DNA from: a virus
Strand: one strand, 5' to 3'
Virus record (IMG/VR): IMGVR_UViG_3300045107_000275
Coordinates: 1-31,361 of that record
Length of the DNA stretch: 31,361 nt
Of this stretch, positions 13,298 to 21,400 are shown piece by piece. A program made the translations under genes and the position numbers. The notes beneath the pieces are model-generated. The model worked only from the letters and a program-made list of their open reading frames with translations, was not told the origin of the DNA and made no database searches. Each line of letters begins with the position of its first letter. Positions within the stretch are counted from its first letter, which is position 1.

Positions 13298-15192
13298 TTA
13301 CGATCAATGCACCAGCGGGCTACAAGATTCTCGAACTCGGCTGCGGGTCCGCTCGTAACCCTGCCACGACGGTCGGAGTCGATTTCCGCCCCGGCCCCGG
13401 CGTGGATTTTACCGCCGACCTGACCAAGCCGGACTGGCCCATCGCGTCGGCTGAGTTTGACGCCGTGCTGGCCGTCTTCGTCCTGGAGCATATCCCCTAC
13501 CCGCTCGTCCCACAATTCCTCGCGGAATGCCGGCGGGTACTAAAGCCGGACGGTCGGCTAATTGTGATCGTGCCGAACACCGAAGCCCAGCTCAAATGGA
13601 TTCTGGTTCACCCCGACGGTTGGGACGGCAAGGATTTGTTTACGTCGGCTTCGTGCAAGCTGTTCGGCGATCAGGAGCATGGCAAGCGGCAGGGGGACGA
13701 CAACCCCGGCGTAGATTCACACAAGGCGTATTTCAGCCCAGCAATCGCCGTGCAGTTGTTCAATGCCGCCGGCTTCGAGCAGGTCGTTACGAGCCCCTAC
13801 GGTGAGCGGGCGACGGATTTGGCGATTGAGGCGACGCGGCCGATGGAGGATAAGCGAGAGGCGACTGTGGAAATCCCTGATTTGGGTGAAGTAAAATCGA
13901 CTTGGGAGCGGAAATTGGTGGGGGTTACTCAGGAAGGGAATTTGGTAGAGCAGACGAAAGCGGGCTTGGTAATTATTGAATCAATGAAAATCCCTGCTGC
14001 TCCTTACGAACCAGCGAAGATTTTCAACCGGCAGTATTTCGACTTCGGCGGCCCCGGCTACCCGCATGGCTATCTGGACGGCCCGCACAATGAACTGGTT
14101 GCTCGGCAGGTGTTGCAACGGCATCCCAAGAGCGTGCTGGAGCTGGGCTGCGGGCGAGGGTACGTGCTCAAGCGGTTGCAGGACGTGGGGCTGTTCGCGA
14201 TGGGGTTGGACGTATCCCGCCATTGTTCCCTAACCCGTGTTTGTGGTGAATTGTGGGAGTTTGACGTATGCTCTACCCCTTGGGAATTGCGAAGTCGGAG
14301 TACGAATGATCCTGACGTGGGATTCGATCTATGTCTCTCCGTTGCCTTCTTTGAGCACGTCCCCGAGGACCGGCTGCCGGATTTGATCGCCGAGATGCGG
14401 CGGGTCTGCCAGCGGGGCCTGCACGGCATCTCCTTCGCCGCCAACGGCCACGACCCGACCCAGGTGACGATCCGCCCCCGCAGCTGGTGGAAGGAGCGGC
14501 TGCCGGAGGGTCATGAAGTCCTGGACATCAACGAACTCCGTTCGGGCAAGCTGCCGCCGGAGTATTGGCGGTCAGCTGGGGATCAGGTCAAACTGAATCT
14601 GGGCTGTCACCTGACCGCCTTCGCTCACGGTTGGACCAACATCGACGCTCTGGACCTGTCAAAGTACATGCAGGCCAATGGCTATACCTTCCAACAGCGG
14701 GATTTGCGACAGGGATTGATTCAGAAGACGGGGATGGTTGATGCTGTTTTCCTGCACCACTGTCTGGAGCACTTCGACTACTCGGAGGGTTTGAGCCTAC
14801 TTCGCGACATTCGCCGAGTACTGCGGCCGGAGACGGGGTGTTTGCGGGTAGTTGTTCCGAATGCTGAATTTTTGCAACGGTGCTATACCCGGCCGTCGGA
14901 AGAACTGATGCCGCAATTGAAAGATTTTGACGAGATGAACGGCGGCTGTGCGGCGGCCAAGACGCCGATGGCCAAGCTGCACGCTCTGCTGCAAGGTGGC
15001 GATCATCGGGCTTTCTACGACGCCGAGACGTTGCAGGGGATGTTGGCCGAGGCGGGATTCGAGTCTTGCCAAACCGAGTTCCGGCGAGCCTCGTTCAACC
15101 GTACCGGCCTGCATGACATGCTCAAAGAAGTGATCGAGATGGACTACGGCGGTACGTCGCTGTTCGTGGACGCAATTCCGAGGGTAGGATAA
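13294..15192 (+). CDS. triple-domain SAM-dependent methyltransferase
   Basis: A 632-residue protein containing three successive class I methyltransferase domains. Domain 1 (about 10-150) has YKILELGCGS and AVFVLEHIP...RRVLKPDG. Domain 2 (about 275-390) has SVLELGCGRG and SVAFFEHVPEDRL...MRRVCQRG. Domain 3 (about 430-620) has KLNLGCHL and LHHCLEHFDYSEGL...RRVLRPETG. Domains 1 and 2 keep the ExGCGxG-type SAM loop; in domain 3 the loop is shortened, so it may be degenerate or belong to a different subfamily. It probably methylates a surface glycan at several positions. The ATG at 13294 overlaps the preceding stop. An AT-rich patch (about 14220-14340) lies inside domain 2. Confidence 0.87.
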   Translation: MITINAPAGYKILELGCGSARNPATTVGVDFRPGPGVDFTADLTKPDWPIASAEFDAVLAVFVLEHIPYPLVPQFLAECRRVLKPDGRLIVIVPNTEAQLKWILVHPDGWDGKDLFTSASCKLFGDQEHGKRQGDDNPGVDSHKAYFSPAIAVQLFNAAGFEQVVTSPYGERATDLAIEATRPMEDKREATVEIPDLGEVKSTWERKLVGVTQEGNLVEQTKAGLVIIESMKIPAAPYEPAKIFNRQYFDFGGPGYPHGYLDGPHNELVARQVLQRHPKSVLELGCGRGYVLKRLQDVGLFAMGLDVSRHCSLTRVCGELWEFDVCSTPWELRSRSTNDPDVGFDLCLSVAFFEHVPEDRLPDLIAEMRRVCQRGLHGISFAANGHDPTQVTIRPRSWWKERLPEGHEVLDINELRSGKLPPEYWRSAGDQVKLNLGCHLTAFAHGWTNIDALDLSKYMQANGYTFQQRDLRQGLIQKTGMVDAVFLHHCLEHFDYSEGLSLLRDIRRVLRPETGCLRVVVPNAEFLQRCYTRPSEELMPQLKDFDEMNGGCAAAKTPMAKLHALLQGGDHRAFYDAETLQGMLAEAGFESCQTEFRRASFNRTGLHDMLKEVIEMDYGGTSLFVDAIPRVG

Positions 15193-15533
15193 TGTCACTC
15201 AAATTCCCGCAGGTGCCGGGCCATTACTTTTGGTTCAATCTGGACCTCAGTTTTTTCGAGATCGGGTCGGTCCATGTTCTGAAGGACTCCGAAAAGCACC
15301 TGGCGTATTTGCGGGTACAGCCCCGCCTTCGAGAAAGCTGTTGGTCCGGCGTTTTCTACCCAGCCCCCTACATCTACCAAAACGATGCCGGCGAGACGTT
15401 GACTATGTACTGGGACGCCAACGGAGGGCAGAACCCGCATTTGCCATTCCTGTTTGAGCCAGACAATCGACCGAATGTTGACGGGTTCATCCCGTTCGAT
15501 TTCAAGGAACTGCTTGACAAGCAATTGAAATAG
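15192..15533 (+). CDS. hypothetical protein at the end of the sugar operon
   Basis: A 113-residue protein, coupled to the triple methyltransferase by TAATG. It is rich in aromatics and Pro (GHYFWFNLDLSFF, SGVFYPAPYIY, LPFLFEPDNRP), suggesting a compact beta-rich fold. No motif recognised. It is the last + strand gene before the bidirectional terminator. Confidence 0.7.
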   Translation: MSLKFPQVPGHYFWFNLDLSFFEIGSVHVLKDSEKHLAYLRVQPRLRESCWSGVFYPAPYIYQNDAGETLTMYWDANGGQNPHLPFLFEPDNRPNVDGFIPFDFKELLDKQLK

Positions 15534-15540
15534 AAACAGC

Positions 15541-15570
15541 AAGGGCCGGGGTTTTCACCCCGGCCCTTTT
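15541..15570. terminator. bidirectional intrinsic terminator
   Basis: A perfect 11-bp GC-rich stem (15541-15551 with 15558-15568) with a TTTTCA loop is followed by TTTT on the + strand, and flanked by A residues that give Ts on the - strand. It lies between the converging stops at 15533 (+) and 15577 (-), so it probably serves both units. Confidence 0.9.
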
Positions 15571-15576
15571 GCGTTG

Positions 15577-15855
15577 TCAGAAGGGAATCGAATCATCTGG
15601 CTCCCAGTCGTCCCAGCTTGCCATCTCGGCTGCCATCTCCTCCTGCAACGCCTTCCAGTTCGCCTCGCCCTGCGGGTGCTGGCCAAACTCGAAAAACGCG
15701 TCGGGGTCCATGTCGCACTCGGCCTGACAGGCGACGCAGAGGCCCGTGCTGCCGAGTTCGAGGCGATGGATGCAGGAGTTGACTCGAGCCCGCTGTCGGG
15801 CCCATGCTTCCTCGGTTTCGCGGGCATTACGTTCCCATTCGTCATTGCTGGCCAT
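15577..15855 (-). CDS. small acidic minus-strand protein
   Basis: A 92-residue acidic protein on the minus strand. The N-terminal half is a charged helix (ERNARETEEAWARQRARVNS). A CVACQAEC segment near residue 40 could hold a metal. The tail is strongly acidic with several Trp (MASWDDWEPDDSIPF), a composition seen in small phage inhibitors and DNA mimics, though I cannot assign a function. Its ribosome site and first codons are identical over 23 bp to those of the gene upstream of it. It is read from the promoter at 16143-16171 and ends at the shared terminator. Confidence 0.75.
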   Translation of the reverse strand: MASNDEWERNARETEEAWARQRARVNSCIHRLELGSTGLCVACQAECDMDPDAFFEFGQHPQGEANWKALQEEMAAEMASWDDWEPDDSIPF

Positions 15856-15867
15856 CGTCGGCTCCTT
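15845..15867 (-). repeat. 23-bp direct repeat over a translation start (partner 16093-16115)
   Basis: The 23 bases here are identical to 16093-16115. Each copy spans the Shine-Dalgarno (AAGGAG on the - strand), the ATG and the first codons of one of the two minus-strand genes. This suggests duplication of a start cassette, or selection for identical initiation rates. Confidence 0.9.
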
Positions 15868-15890
15868 GGAAAAGGGCAGAGGGTTGGGAG

Positions 15891-16103
15891 TTACTCGTTC
15901 GTGTACCGCCAGCCGTGGTTGCGATTGCCGCAGGCATTACGGTCGCCGATTACCTTGCTCCGCTCACAGCCGCAATACGAGCAGCGTTCGACCACCTTCA
16001 GGGCCGTGCCGCCAATGCTGAAGTAACCGGGGTTTTCTTTTAGGCCGCCGTAGGGCTTGAAAGAATGGCGGGGCTTGGTGCAGTTGGGGGTCTTGCTGGC
16101 CAT
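15891..16103 (-). CDS. small zinc-finger-like minus-strand protein
   Basis: A 70-residue basic protein, first in a two-gene minus-strand unit. It carries ERCSYCGCERSKVI in the middle, with further Cys and His residues before (NCTKPRHSF) and after (ACGNRNHGW), consistent with one zinc finger. Small proteins with this CxYCGCxR pattern are common in phages and of unknown role, possibly DNA binding. AAAGGAG precedes the ATG, and a consensus-like promoter lies about 40 bases upstream. Opposite orientation to everything else in the window suggests a separately timed, perhaps early or lysogenic, regulatory function. Confidence 0.75.
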   Translation of the reverse strand: MASKTPNCTKPRHSFKPYGGLKENPGYFSIGGTALKVVERCSYCGCERSKVIGDRNACGNRNHGWRYTNE

Positions 16104-16142
16104 CGTCGGCTCCTTTCAGGGTTGGGTCTTGACTACACCCTA

Positions 16143-16171
16143 ACTATAGTCCCTCTAGTTTCCGAATGCAA
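16143..16171 (-). promoter_or_regulatory. sigma70-type promoter for the minus-strand pair
   Basis: On the minus strand TTGCAT (16171-16166) and TATAGT (16148-16143) are separated by exactly 17 bases. This is the best consensus match I found. It lies about 40 bases upstream of the ATG at 16103 and drives the two small minus-strand genes. Confidence 0.75.
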
Positions 16172-16217
16172 GCCCGAAAGCGAAAATTTTTTGGATTTTT
16201 CCCACCCCGACCCTGAC

Positions 16218-16247
16218 TTGACCTAAACCTCGTTCCCGCTTTACCCT
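16218..16247 (+). promoter_or_regulatory. promoter-like element, copy 1, before the head module
   Basis: TTGACC and TACCCT are separated by 18 bases, about 100 bases before the first head gene. The stretch TTGACCTAAACCTC recurs at 18148 with the same spacing to another TAnnnT box. A shared phage promoter is one reading; a repeated gene end (Leu-Thr-stop) is another. No other gene lies between 16104 and 16342 on either strand. Confidence 0.4.
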
Positions 16248-16342
16248 CAAGCTAAATCCATCCGTCTGGCCGCGTCCGTCGTGCTCCAGCCCGGCGTTAT
16301 GGCAGGTCTGCCAGCGGCCGAATGGGTGAACGAGGAACAGCT

Positions 16343-16849
16343 ATGAGTTTGACGAATCGCAATCCCCTTGGTTTTCAGGGGGCCGTGACCAACTCCGGTA
16401 ACATGGGCAACACTGGCCAGTCGACCTGGACGCAGGGCGGCGGTCAAGTGTTTTCCCAGCTCTCCGGCATTACCGCCGCGACCCTGATTGCCTCCGGTGG
16501 TGGCCGTCTGGATCGTATCCAGTGGCTCGTGCCGATGCAATCTGGCCAGGGCGTCATTTTCTACGATTCCGCCGTCGCCACGTCTGGCGGCCCCTTCCAG
16601 ACTTCGGGCCACAAGGTTCTGGGCTTCCTGCCGCCGACGGTCAACCCGGCCCTCGCTCTGGCCTCTGGCTTGGCCAGCACGGTGGCCCCGTATCCCTTCA
16701 TCGACTACCCAGGCGCCCCGTTCTTCTCGGGTCTCTGCGCCGCGATTACTCCCGGCACCGTCTCGGGTACGGGTGGCTTCGTTGCTCAGTTCACGTTGGC
16801 TGGGCTGACTTCGGGCGGTGGCAACATCGGCTACCCGAACCAGATTTAA
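16343..16849 (+). CDS. putative head decoration or surface structural protein
   Basis: A 168-residue Gly/Ser/Thr-rich protein with very few charges, typical of secreted-like beta-rich phage surface proteins. Features include repeated Gly runs (TQGGGQVF, ASGGGRLD) and a beta-strand core (RIQWLVPMQSGQGVIFYDSA). GAGGA lies 6 bases upstream of ATG 16343. The gene stands alone between a promoter candidate and a strong terminator, so it is probably made in large amounts, as expected for decoration or head-fibre proteins. Its composition resembles the protein at 23401 after the capsid gene, without obvious alignment. Role inferred. Confidence 0.65.
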   Translation: MSLTNRNPLGFQGAVTNSGNMGNTGQSTWTQGGGQVFSQLSGITAATLIASGGGRLDRIQWLVPMQSGQGVIFYDSAVATSGGPFQTSGHKVLGFLPPTVNPALALASGLASTVAPYPFIDYPGAPFFSGLCAAITPGTVSGTGGFVAQFTLAGLTSGGGNIGYPNQI

Positions 16850-16867
16850 CTCACCAATCCCATCCCC

Positions 16868-16926
16868 AGCCCGTGGTTGGCGGTTCGGCAGCCAAGTTAC
16901 CCAACCACGGGCTTCCTTTCCTTTTT
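16868..16926 (+). terminator. intrinsic terminator after the surface protein gene
   Basis: A perfect 13-bp stem (16868-16880 with 16901-16913, AGCCCGTGGTTGG and its complement), a 20-base loop and a T-rich tail (16913-16926). It isolates 16343-16849 as its own transcription unit or gives partial read-through into the next gene. Confidence 0.85.
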
Positions 16927-16938
16927 GGATCTCCATCA

Positions 16939-18156
16939 ATGGCCCTTTCGGCAATCGATACGACGCTCGGCGGGGCTTTGGTGCCTCCGGCTCAGCAGGG
17001 TCGGAAGCGAATCCGGCAGCGATTGGGCCAGAGCAAGACGTTGCTGACGTTGGGTAAGAGCTGGTATGAAGCGAAGGGGAAGGGCACCTGCAAGCCCGGC
17101 CAGAATCCGACCCGTGATGGCTGCACGGCCGCGACGGAAGACGCAAAGGGACCAAGCAATGAGCGAGCCAATGACAATGCGGATGAAAAAATTAGCAATG
17201 CTGGTCGATCTGCCGAACGAACTGCTCGGGTTCAAGCCGTGCCCGAAGAAAAAGTCGATACTAGCGATCCCCAGTTCGAGAAAGAGTGGACGGCGGAAGT
17301 CGAAAAGCATCTCGCCGAAGTTGAAGCGAACGACGTAGCCCAGTTTCCCTTCGATGCTCAGCAGGTCGCCGCCGAGCAAGATTGGCACAGTCAGTACATC
17401 GAGTGGCGGTGGGGCTTGCTGACGGGTGGTCTGGATACGCCGAGCAACCAAGGCAAGTTCAAACCCAACACCGCTGATATCGGCACGACGAGCCGTTTTA
17501 TTTCGGGCTTGCTCAATCCTATCGTCGGCGGGGCGAAGTACGTTGCCAGCCTGTACGACAAGCTCGTCCGGCCTCGCTCCAGAACGCACAAGCCCGCTGA
17601 TCCCAAGATTGGCGAGGAACTGCAAGCCTATTTCGACAAGCTCTCGCCGAATCAGGACAACAAGCAGACGGCGGAACTGGTGGCCGAAGTAATCGGCCCG
17701 GCCGCCGTCCCTGTCGCCAAGGCTCTTGCCGCCAAGGCCCCCGAGCCGTTGACACAAGAACAACTGATGGCCATGACGCCGGCTGAGCGGTCTCAGGCCG
17801 TGGCAGCGGAGCGAGCCGCTAGGCAACGGCCGACGACGGAACTCCGTCAGGCCGCCGGCCCCCTGACTAAGCCGAGCAAGCCCAACGTTGCCAATCGCGT
17901 CCAGTTGGCCCAGCGACGGGCTCAGGGCAAGGAGAAGAAACGGCAGAATGAGACGCCGGAGCAGCGGACGGCTCGGATCGCCAAGGAACGAGCGGCTTTT
18001 ATTGCTCGTCGAAAAAAGCAGGAAGCCCGAATGGCCAAGTATCGCGAGCAGGATCGTAAGGCCGCTGAAAAAGCTCGAAGGCAAGCGGGGAAGAAGGGTA
18101 GCAAGACGCTGGGATTGTTGATGGATAGAAGTTGGTGGGACAAGGCATTGACCTAA
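16939..18156 (+). CDS. scaffold-like or minor head protein
   Basis: A 405-residue, very hydrophilic Ala/Lys/Arg/Glu-rich protein. Near residues 50-65 is a CKPGQNPTRDGC motif that recalls Cys/Gly motifs in planctomycete phage-related proteins (from memory, not searched). The middle has a globular region (QDWHSQYIEWRWGLLTGGL). The last 130 residues are a basic, continuous helical region (RIAKERAAFIARRKKQEARM) with coiled-coil character. It lies where a portal or scaffold would be expected, before the prohead protease, but I see no portal signature. I chose ATG 16939; a frame extending upstream to 16522 overlaps the previous gene and terminator and is rejected. Read from the preceding gene or an undetected promoter. 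Confidence 0.7.
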   Translation: MALSAIDTTLGGALVPPAQQGRKRIRQRLGQSKTLLTLGKSWYEAKGKGTCKPGQNPTRDGCTAATEDAKGPSNERANDNADEKISNAGRSAERTARVQAVPEEKVDTSDPQFEKEWTAEVEKHLAEVEANDVAQFPFDAQQVAAEQDWHSQYIEWRWGLLTGGLDTPSNQGKFKPNTADIGTTSRFISGLLNPIVGGAKYVASLYDKLVRPRSRTHKPADPKIGEELQAYFDKLSPNQDNKQTAELVAEVIGPAAVPVAKALAAKAPEPLTQEQLMAMTPAERSQAVAAERAARQRPTTELRQAAGPLTKPSKPNVANRVQLAQRRAQGKEKKRQNETPEQRTARIAKERAAFIARRKKQEARMAKYREQDRKAAEKARRQAGKKGSKTLGLLMDRSWWDKALT

Positions 18157-18177
18157 ACCTCCGCCTCTTCTTACTAT
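18148..18177 (+). promoter_or_regulatory. promoter-like element, copy 2, before the capsid operon
   Basis: TTGACC (18148-18153) and TACTAT (18172-18177), 18 bases apart, lie 25 bases before the start at 18202. The first 14 bases match the element at 16218, with the same spacing. The -35 box overlaps the last codons of the preceding gene. Confidence 0.45.
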
Positions 18178-18201
18178 TTGGATTGACAAGGGGGAAGCAG
18201 C

Positions 18202-18417
18202 GTGGGTGTCAACGAGAACGAGGCCAAGGTTCGTCTTCGCCTCGAATTGACGAGTTTGGCGGAAATCGCTCAGGCCGTGTGCCGGCCGGAACATTCGGTG
18301 ACGGATTTTGTGCAGATGCTGACGATGGCCCTGAGCAACGAGATTGCCCTGGAATTCGTAATGGAGCGGATTGCTCAACGAGCCAAGAGCGAAGCCGCCG
18401 CCAAAGGGAATAAATGA
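18202..18417 (+). CDS. small helical protein before the prohead protease
   Basis: A 71-residue all-helical protein (RLRLELTSLAEIAQAV, VTDFVQMLTMALSNEIALEF) starting at GTG 18202 with AAGGGGG 7 bases upstream. Its stop overlaps the prohead protease start (ATGA). It is about the length of small helical assembly proteins. No family recognised; co-translation with the protease suggests a head assembly role, perhaps a partner or minor scaffold. Confidence 0.7.
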   Translation: MGVNENEAKVRLRLELTSLAEIAQAVCRPEHSVTDFVQMLTMALSNEIALEFVMERIAQRAKSEAAAKGNK

Positions 18418-21400
18418 CGGTGATGCCGCAACCGCCAGCACTGAAGCAAAACCAGCGGGCCATTGCCGGTCAGTACAAGCTGGCCGCTGGGCCGATGGCG
18501 GGTAATTACGGTCTCGACGTGGCCATCGGCGAACCGCAGATCGATGAAAGCCGGATGGCCATCAAGATTCCCTATGCCAACGGCGAACGACGAGATGGCG
18601 TTGGTGATCTGCTCGACGTGGGCGGTATTCAATTGTGGCGACACCGGGCGAATCCCATCTGCCTTTTCGATCACGGCAAGGTGCAGGGCAATTCCGGCAC
18701 GACGCTGCCGATTGGCACCTGCGAAGACCCCGACACCAAAGCCTACCGCAACGAAATCGACGTGCTGGCCAAGACGGCGGCCGCGTGGAATTTCTTCTAC
18801 AGCGGTACGGGCCTGAACGGCGTGCCCGTGGCTGAAGAATACTCACATGCCCTGTTTTGTGAGCAGCTCTTCGACATGACGGTCAAGCGGATTCTGCGGG
18901 GCGGTTCCATCGGCTATCAGAACATCAAGACGCTGCCGCTCCAGGCCGATTACCAAACGGGCACGCCGGCCGGTCAGCATCTGCTCGTGACGCTAATGCT
19001 CGAATTTAGCCTTGTGGTCCTGCCAGCGAATGGCGACACGGTGATGAAGTCCTTCCCCTCCGTTGATGCTTACAACGAGTGGGAGGAGTCGGTACGGCGG
19101 AATCTGAGCCGTGGTTATTTGGTTTGCGGCAAGGCGTTGTCTCCCGTCTTGCACAAGAGCCTGGCGACCTATGTGCCGGAAGAGACTAAAGCAAGCACGG
19201 GTGGTGGTTTGGTGACGTTGAAGCAAATCGATGAGGCAGCAGAGCGAAAAATGAAAGAAGTCGCTGTGCCGCTGGCCAATCTCCCCGATACCAAGATTCC
19301 GCCGGCCCAGTTCGACCCCGGTGTTGGAGCGACTTGCAAGAAGGTCAAGGAACTGCGGAGCAAGTATGCCCGCAAGTCTTACGATCAGCGAGTCGATCAA
19401 CTGAAGCCCCGTGACATTATTCAACGGGAAGATGGCCAGTGGGATATTGTCCGCAAGGTGGATGTCGGCCCCGATTTCGTTCGACTGCAACTGGAGTCGG
19501 GCAACGTCTGGATGGCACGGCCCCATAACTTCGTCGTCGTCAAGCACCTGAAGAGTCAACCGTCGGCGGGGATCAGCCCCGAGAAAGCTCGGCAGATTCT
19601 CAAAGACGGCGAAGTGCGGGGCCATCCGCTGACGGAGAAGCAGCGGGGGCTATTCGGTGCCGCCGCTGGTCGCGGCAAGCAGCTCCGCCGGAAGTATATG
19701 GGCGTCGATCAGCAGCAGGTTGCCACGGATACCTGTGCTTGTGGTTCCGATGGTGCCTGTGCCTGCCGGAAGCAACTTCCTATGAAGCTTACCAGCGATT
19801 GGAAGGCGATCAGCCGCAAGAGCATTGGCCACAAATATTACGAGGCCCGGCGGGTACGGCGGGACCGGGACGGGTTGGAGGGCTGGATCGTTTGGAATAC
19901 GACGACGAACAAGCCCGCCAATGACGAGATTTACCTGAACGAGCAGGCGGCCCGGAACTACGCTCAGTCCTGCAATATCGATGATCCTGGCAGTGGTGAT
20001 GATCCGAATGCCTTCCGGCGTGGCCGCAAGTCGATCCAGGTCAAGTATCGCAACAAGCTCGTTCGGGGCGTCCCGAACGTCTCCATGAAATTCGATACGT
20101 CGGGGATGACAACCGCTCAGCAGCAAGCATTTTGCAAGGATATGGCGGAGGCCGGTTTCGGCAAGGCCAAGGGGCATGGCGGCCGCTGGAGCGATGGCGA
20201 GAAGACGCAGCTGACCGCCCCGATGAAGGCCGCGACGTTTGCCTTCGATATGGACCCGGCGACGGCCAACATCCCCGACGCCGTGGGCAAGGCCGTGACG
20301 ATTGCCGCCAAGCACGGGGCCAAGTTTCTCGGCTCCCAGAAATCAACTCAGGTACAGGGAATCAAAGCGATGCCGCAAGCGAATACGAAGGCCGTCCCGA
20401 CCAAGAAAAAGGCCATGCCGGGCAGCGATGTAGAGGCGATGCCCGACGCCGCTCAGGACGCCGTGGCTGTGGCCACGGATGAGCTGGCTGGCGTAGAAGG
20501 GGACGTGCTGGCCGCCGAGGAGAAGATGGGCGCCCAGGTGCTCCGCCGGCTGCACGAGATTCACTCCGCCTTGCTCGAAGAAGGCGACGAGATGGCCGAA
20601 TTGCTGGAAAATCCCAACGTCAAGAAGCTGCTCGAAAACAAGCTCAAGGACGTGGTCAGCACGCTCGAGGAAGTCGAAGCCATGTTCGGCAAGGAAGGCT
20701 ATGGCAGCCTGAGTGAAAAGGATATGGACAGCGACGGGGCCGAAGCAACCGGAGAAGAGGAGCCGACGGATAGCGACGGGGAGCTGGAAGAAGCATTGCC
20801 GGACGATAGCGACGTGGTCGAGGAAGAACCAGCGGAGGACGCCGTGCAAGGAATGAATGCCAAGCAGTTGCAGGCCAAGGTCAATAAACTGCTGCGGAAG
20901 CAGTACAAGGCTGCTCCGCCGGTTCAGACCAAGTCGGAAGCAGCCGACGAACGCAATGAGATGGAGAGCGAGGATTCGCCGACGGCCATGGAGCAGGAAA
21001 AATCACTCGATCAATACGAGCGAAACGCCGTCGGCAAAGCCGCCGCCTTCCTCAAGTCAATTGGCGAATCGACCGAGTCGTGGGGCGAGATGCACCGGAT
21101 GGAATCCTACCACCACCACAAGACGCTAGAGCCGATTGGAGCCATCGAGCAGGGCGTCGGCGAGGGCAACGTCCAGATGGGCGGGGCGCAGCCCAAGAAT
21201 ATCGAGATTGATGGCACACGAGCTACGCGGCTGGAAGCCGATACGGAGGAACAGGACTCCGACCTCGAGCATGGTAAGGATATCACGACGGGTATGCCGG
21301 ATAGTGGCATGGTCAGTGATCAGTCCCAGATCGACCATGACCTGCACAAGCCCGGCGTGCAGTTGACGGGTCGAAAAGCTATCGGGCAAGCGAGTTGCTT

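Noticed and set aside
16522-16938. In-frame upstream extension of the 16939 gene
   Set aside because: It would overlap the surface protein gene and run through a strong terminator; its residues look like a shadow translation.
16247-17155. 302-residue minus-strand open frame
   Set aside because: Covers a terminator and two plus-strand starts, with no recognisable motif and shadow-like composition.
16936-18441. 501-residue minus-strand open frame
   Set aside because: Shadow of the scaffold-like gene; low-complexity Leu/Arg content, no ribosome site, and it crosses the starts of three + strand genes.
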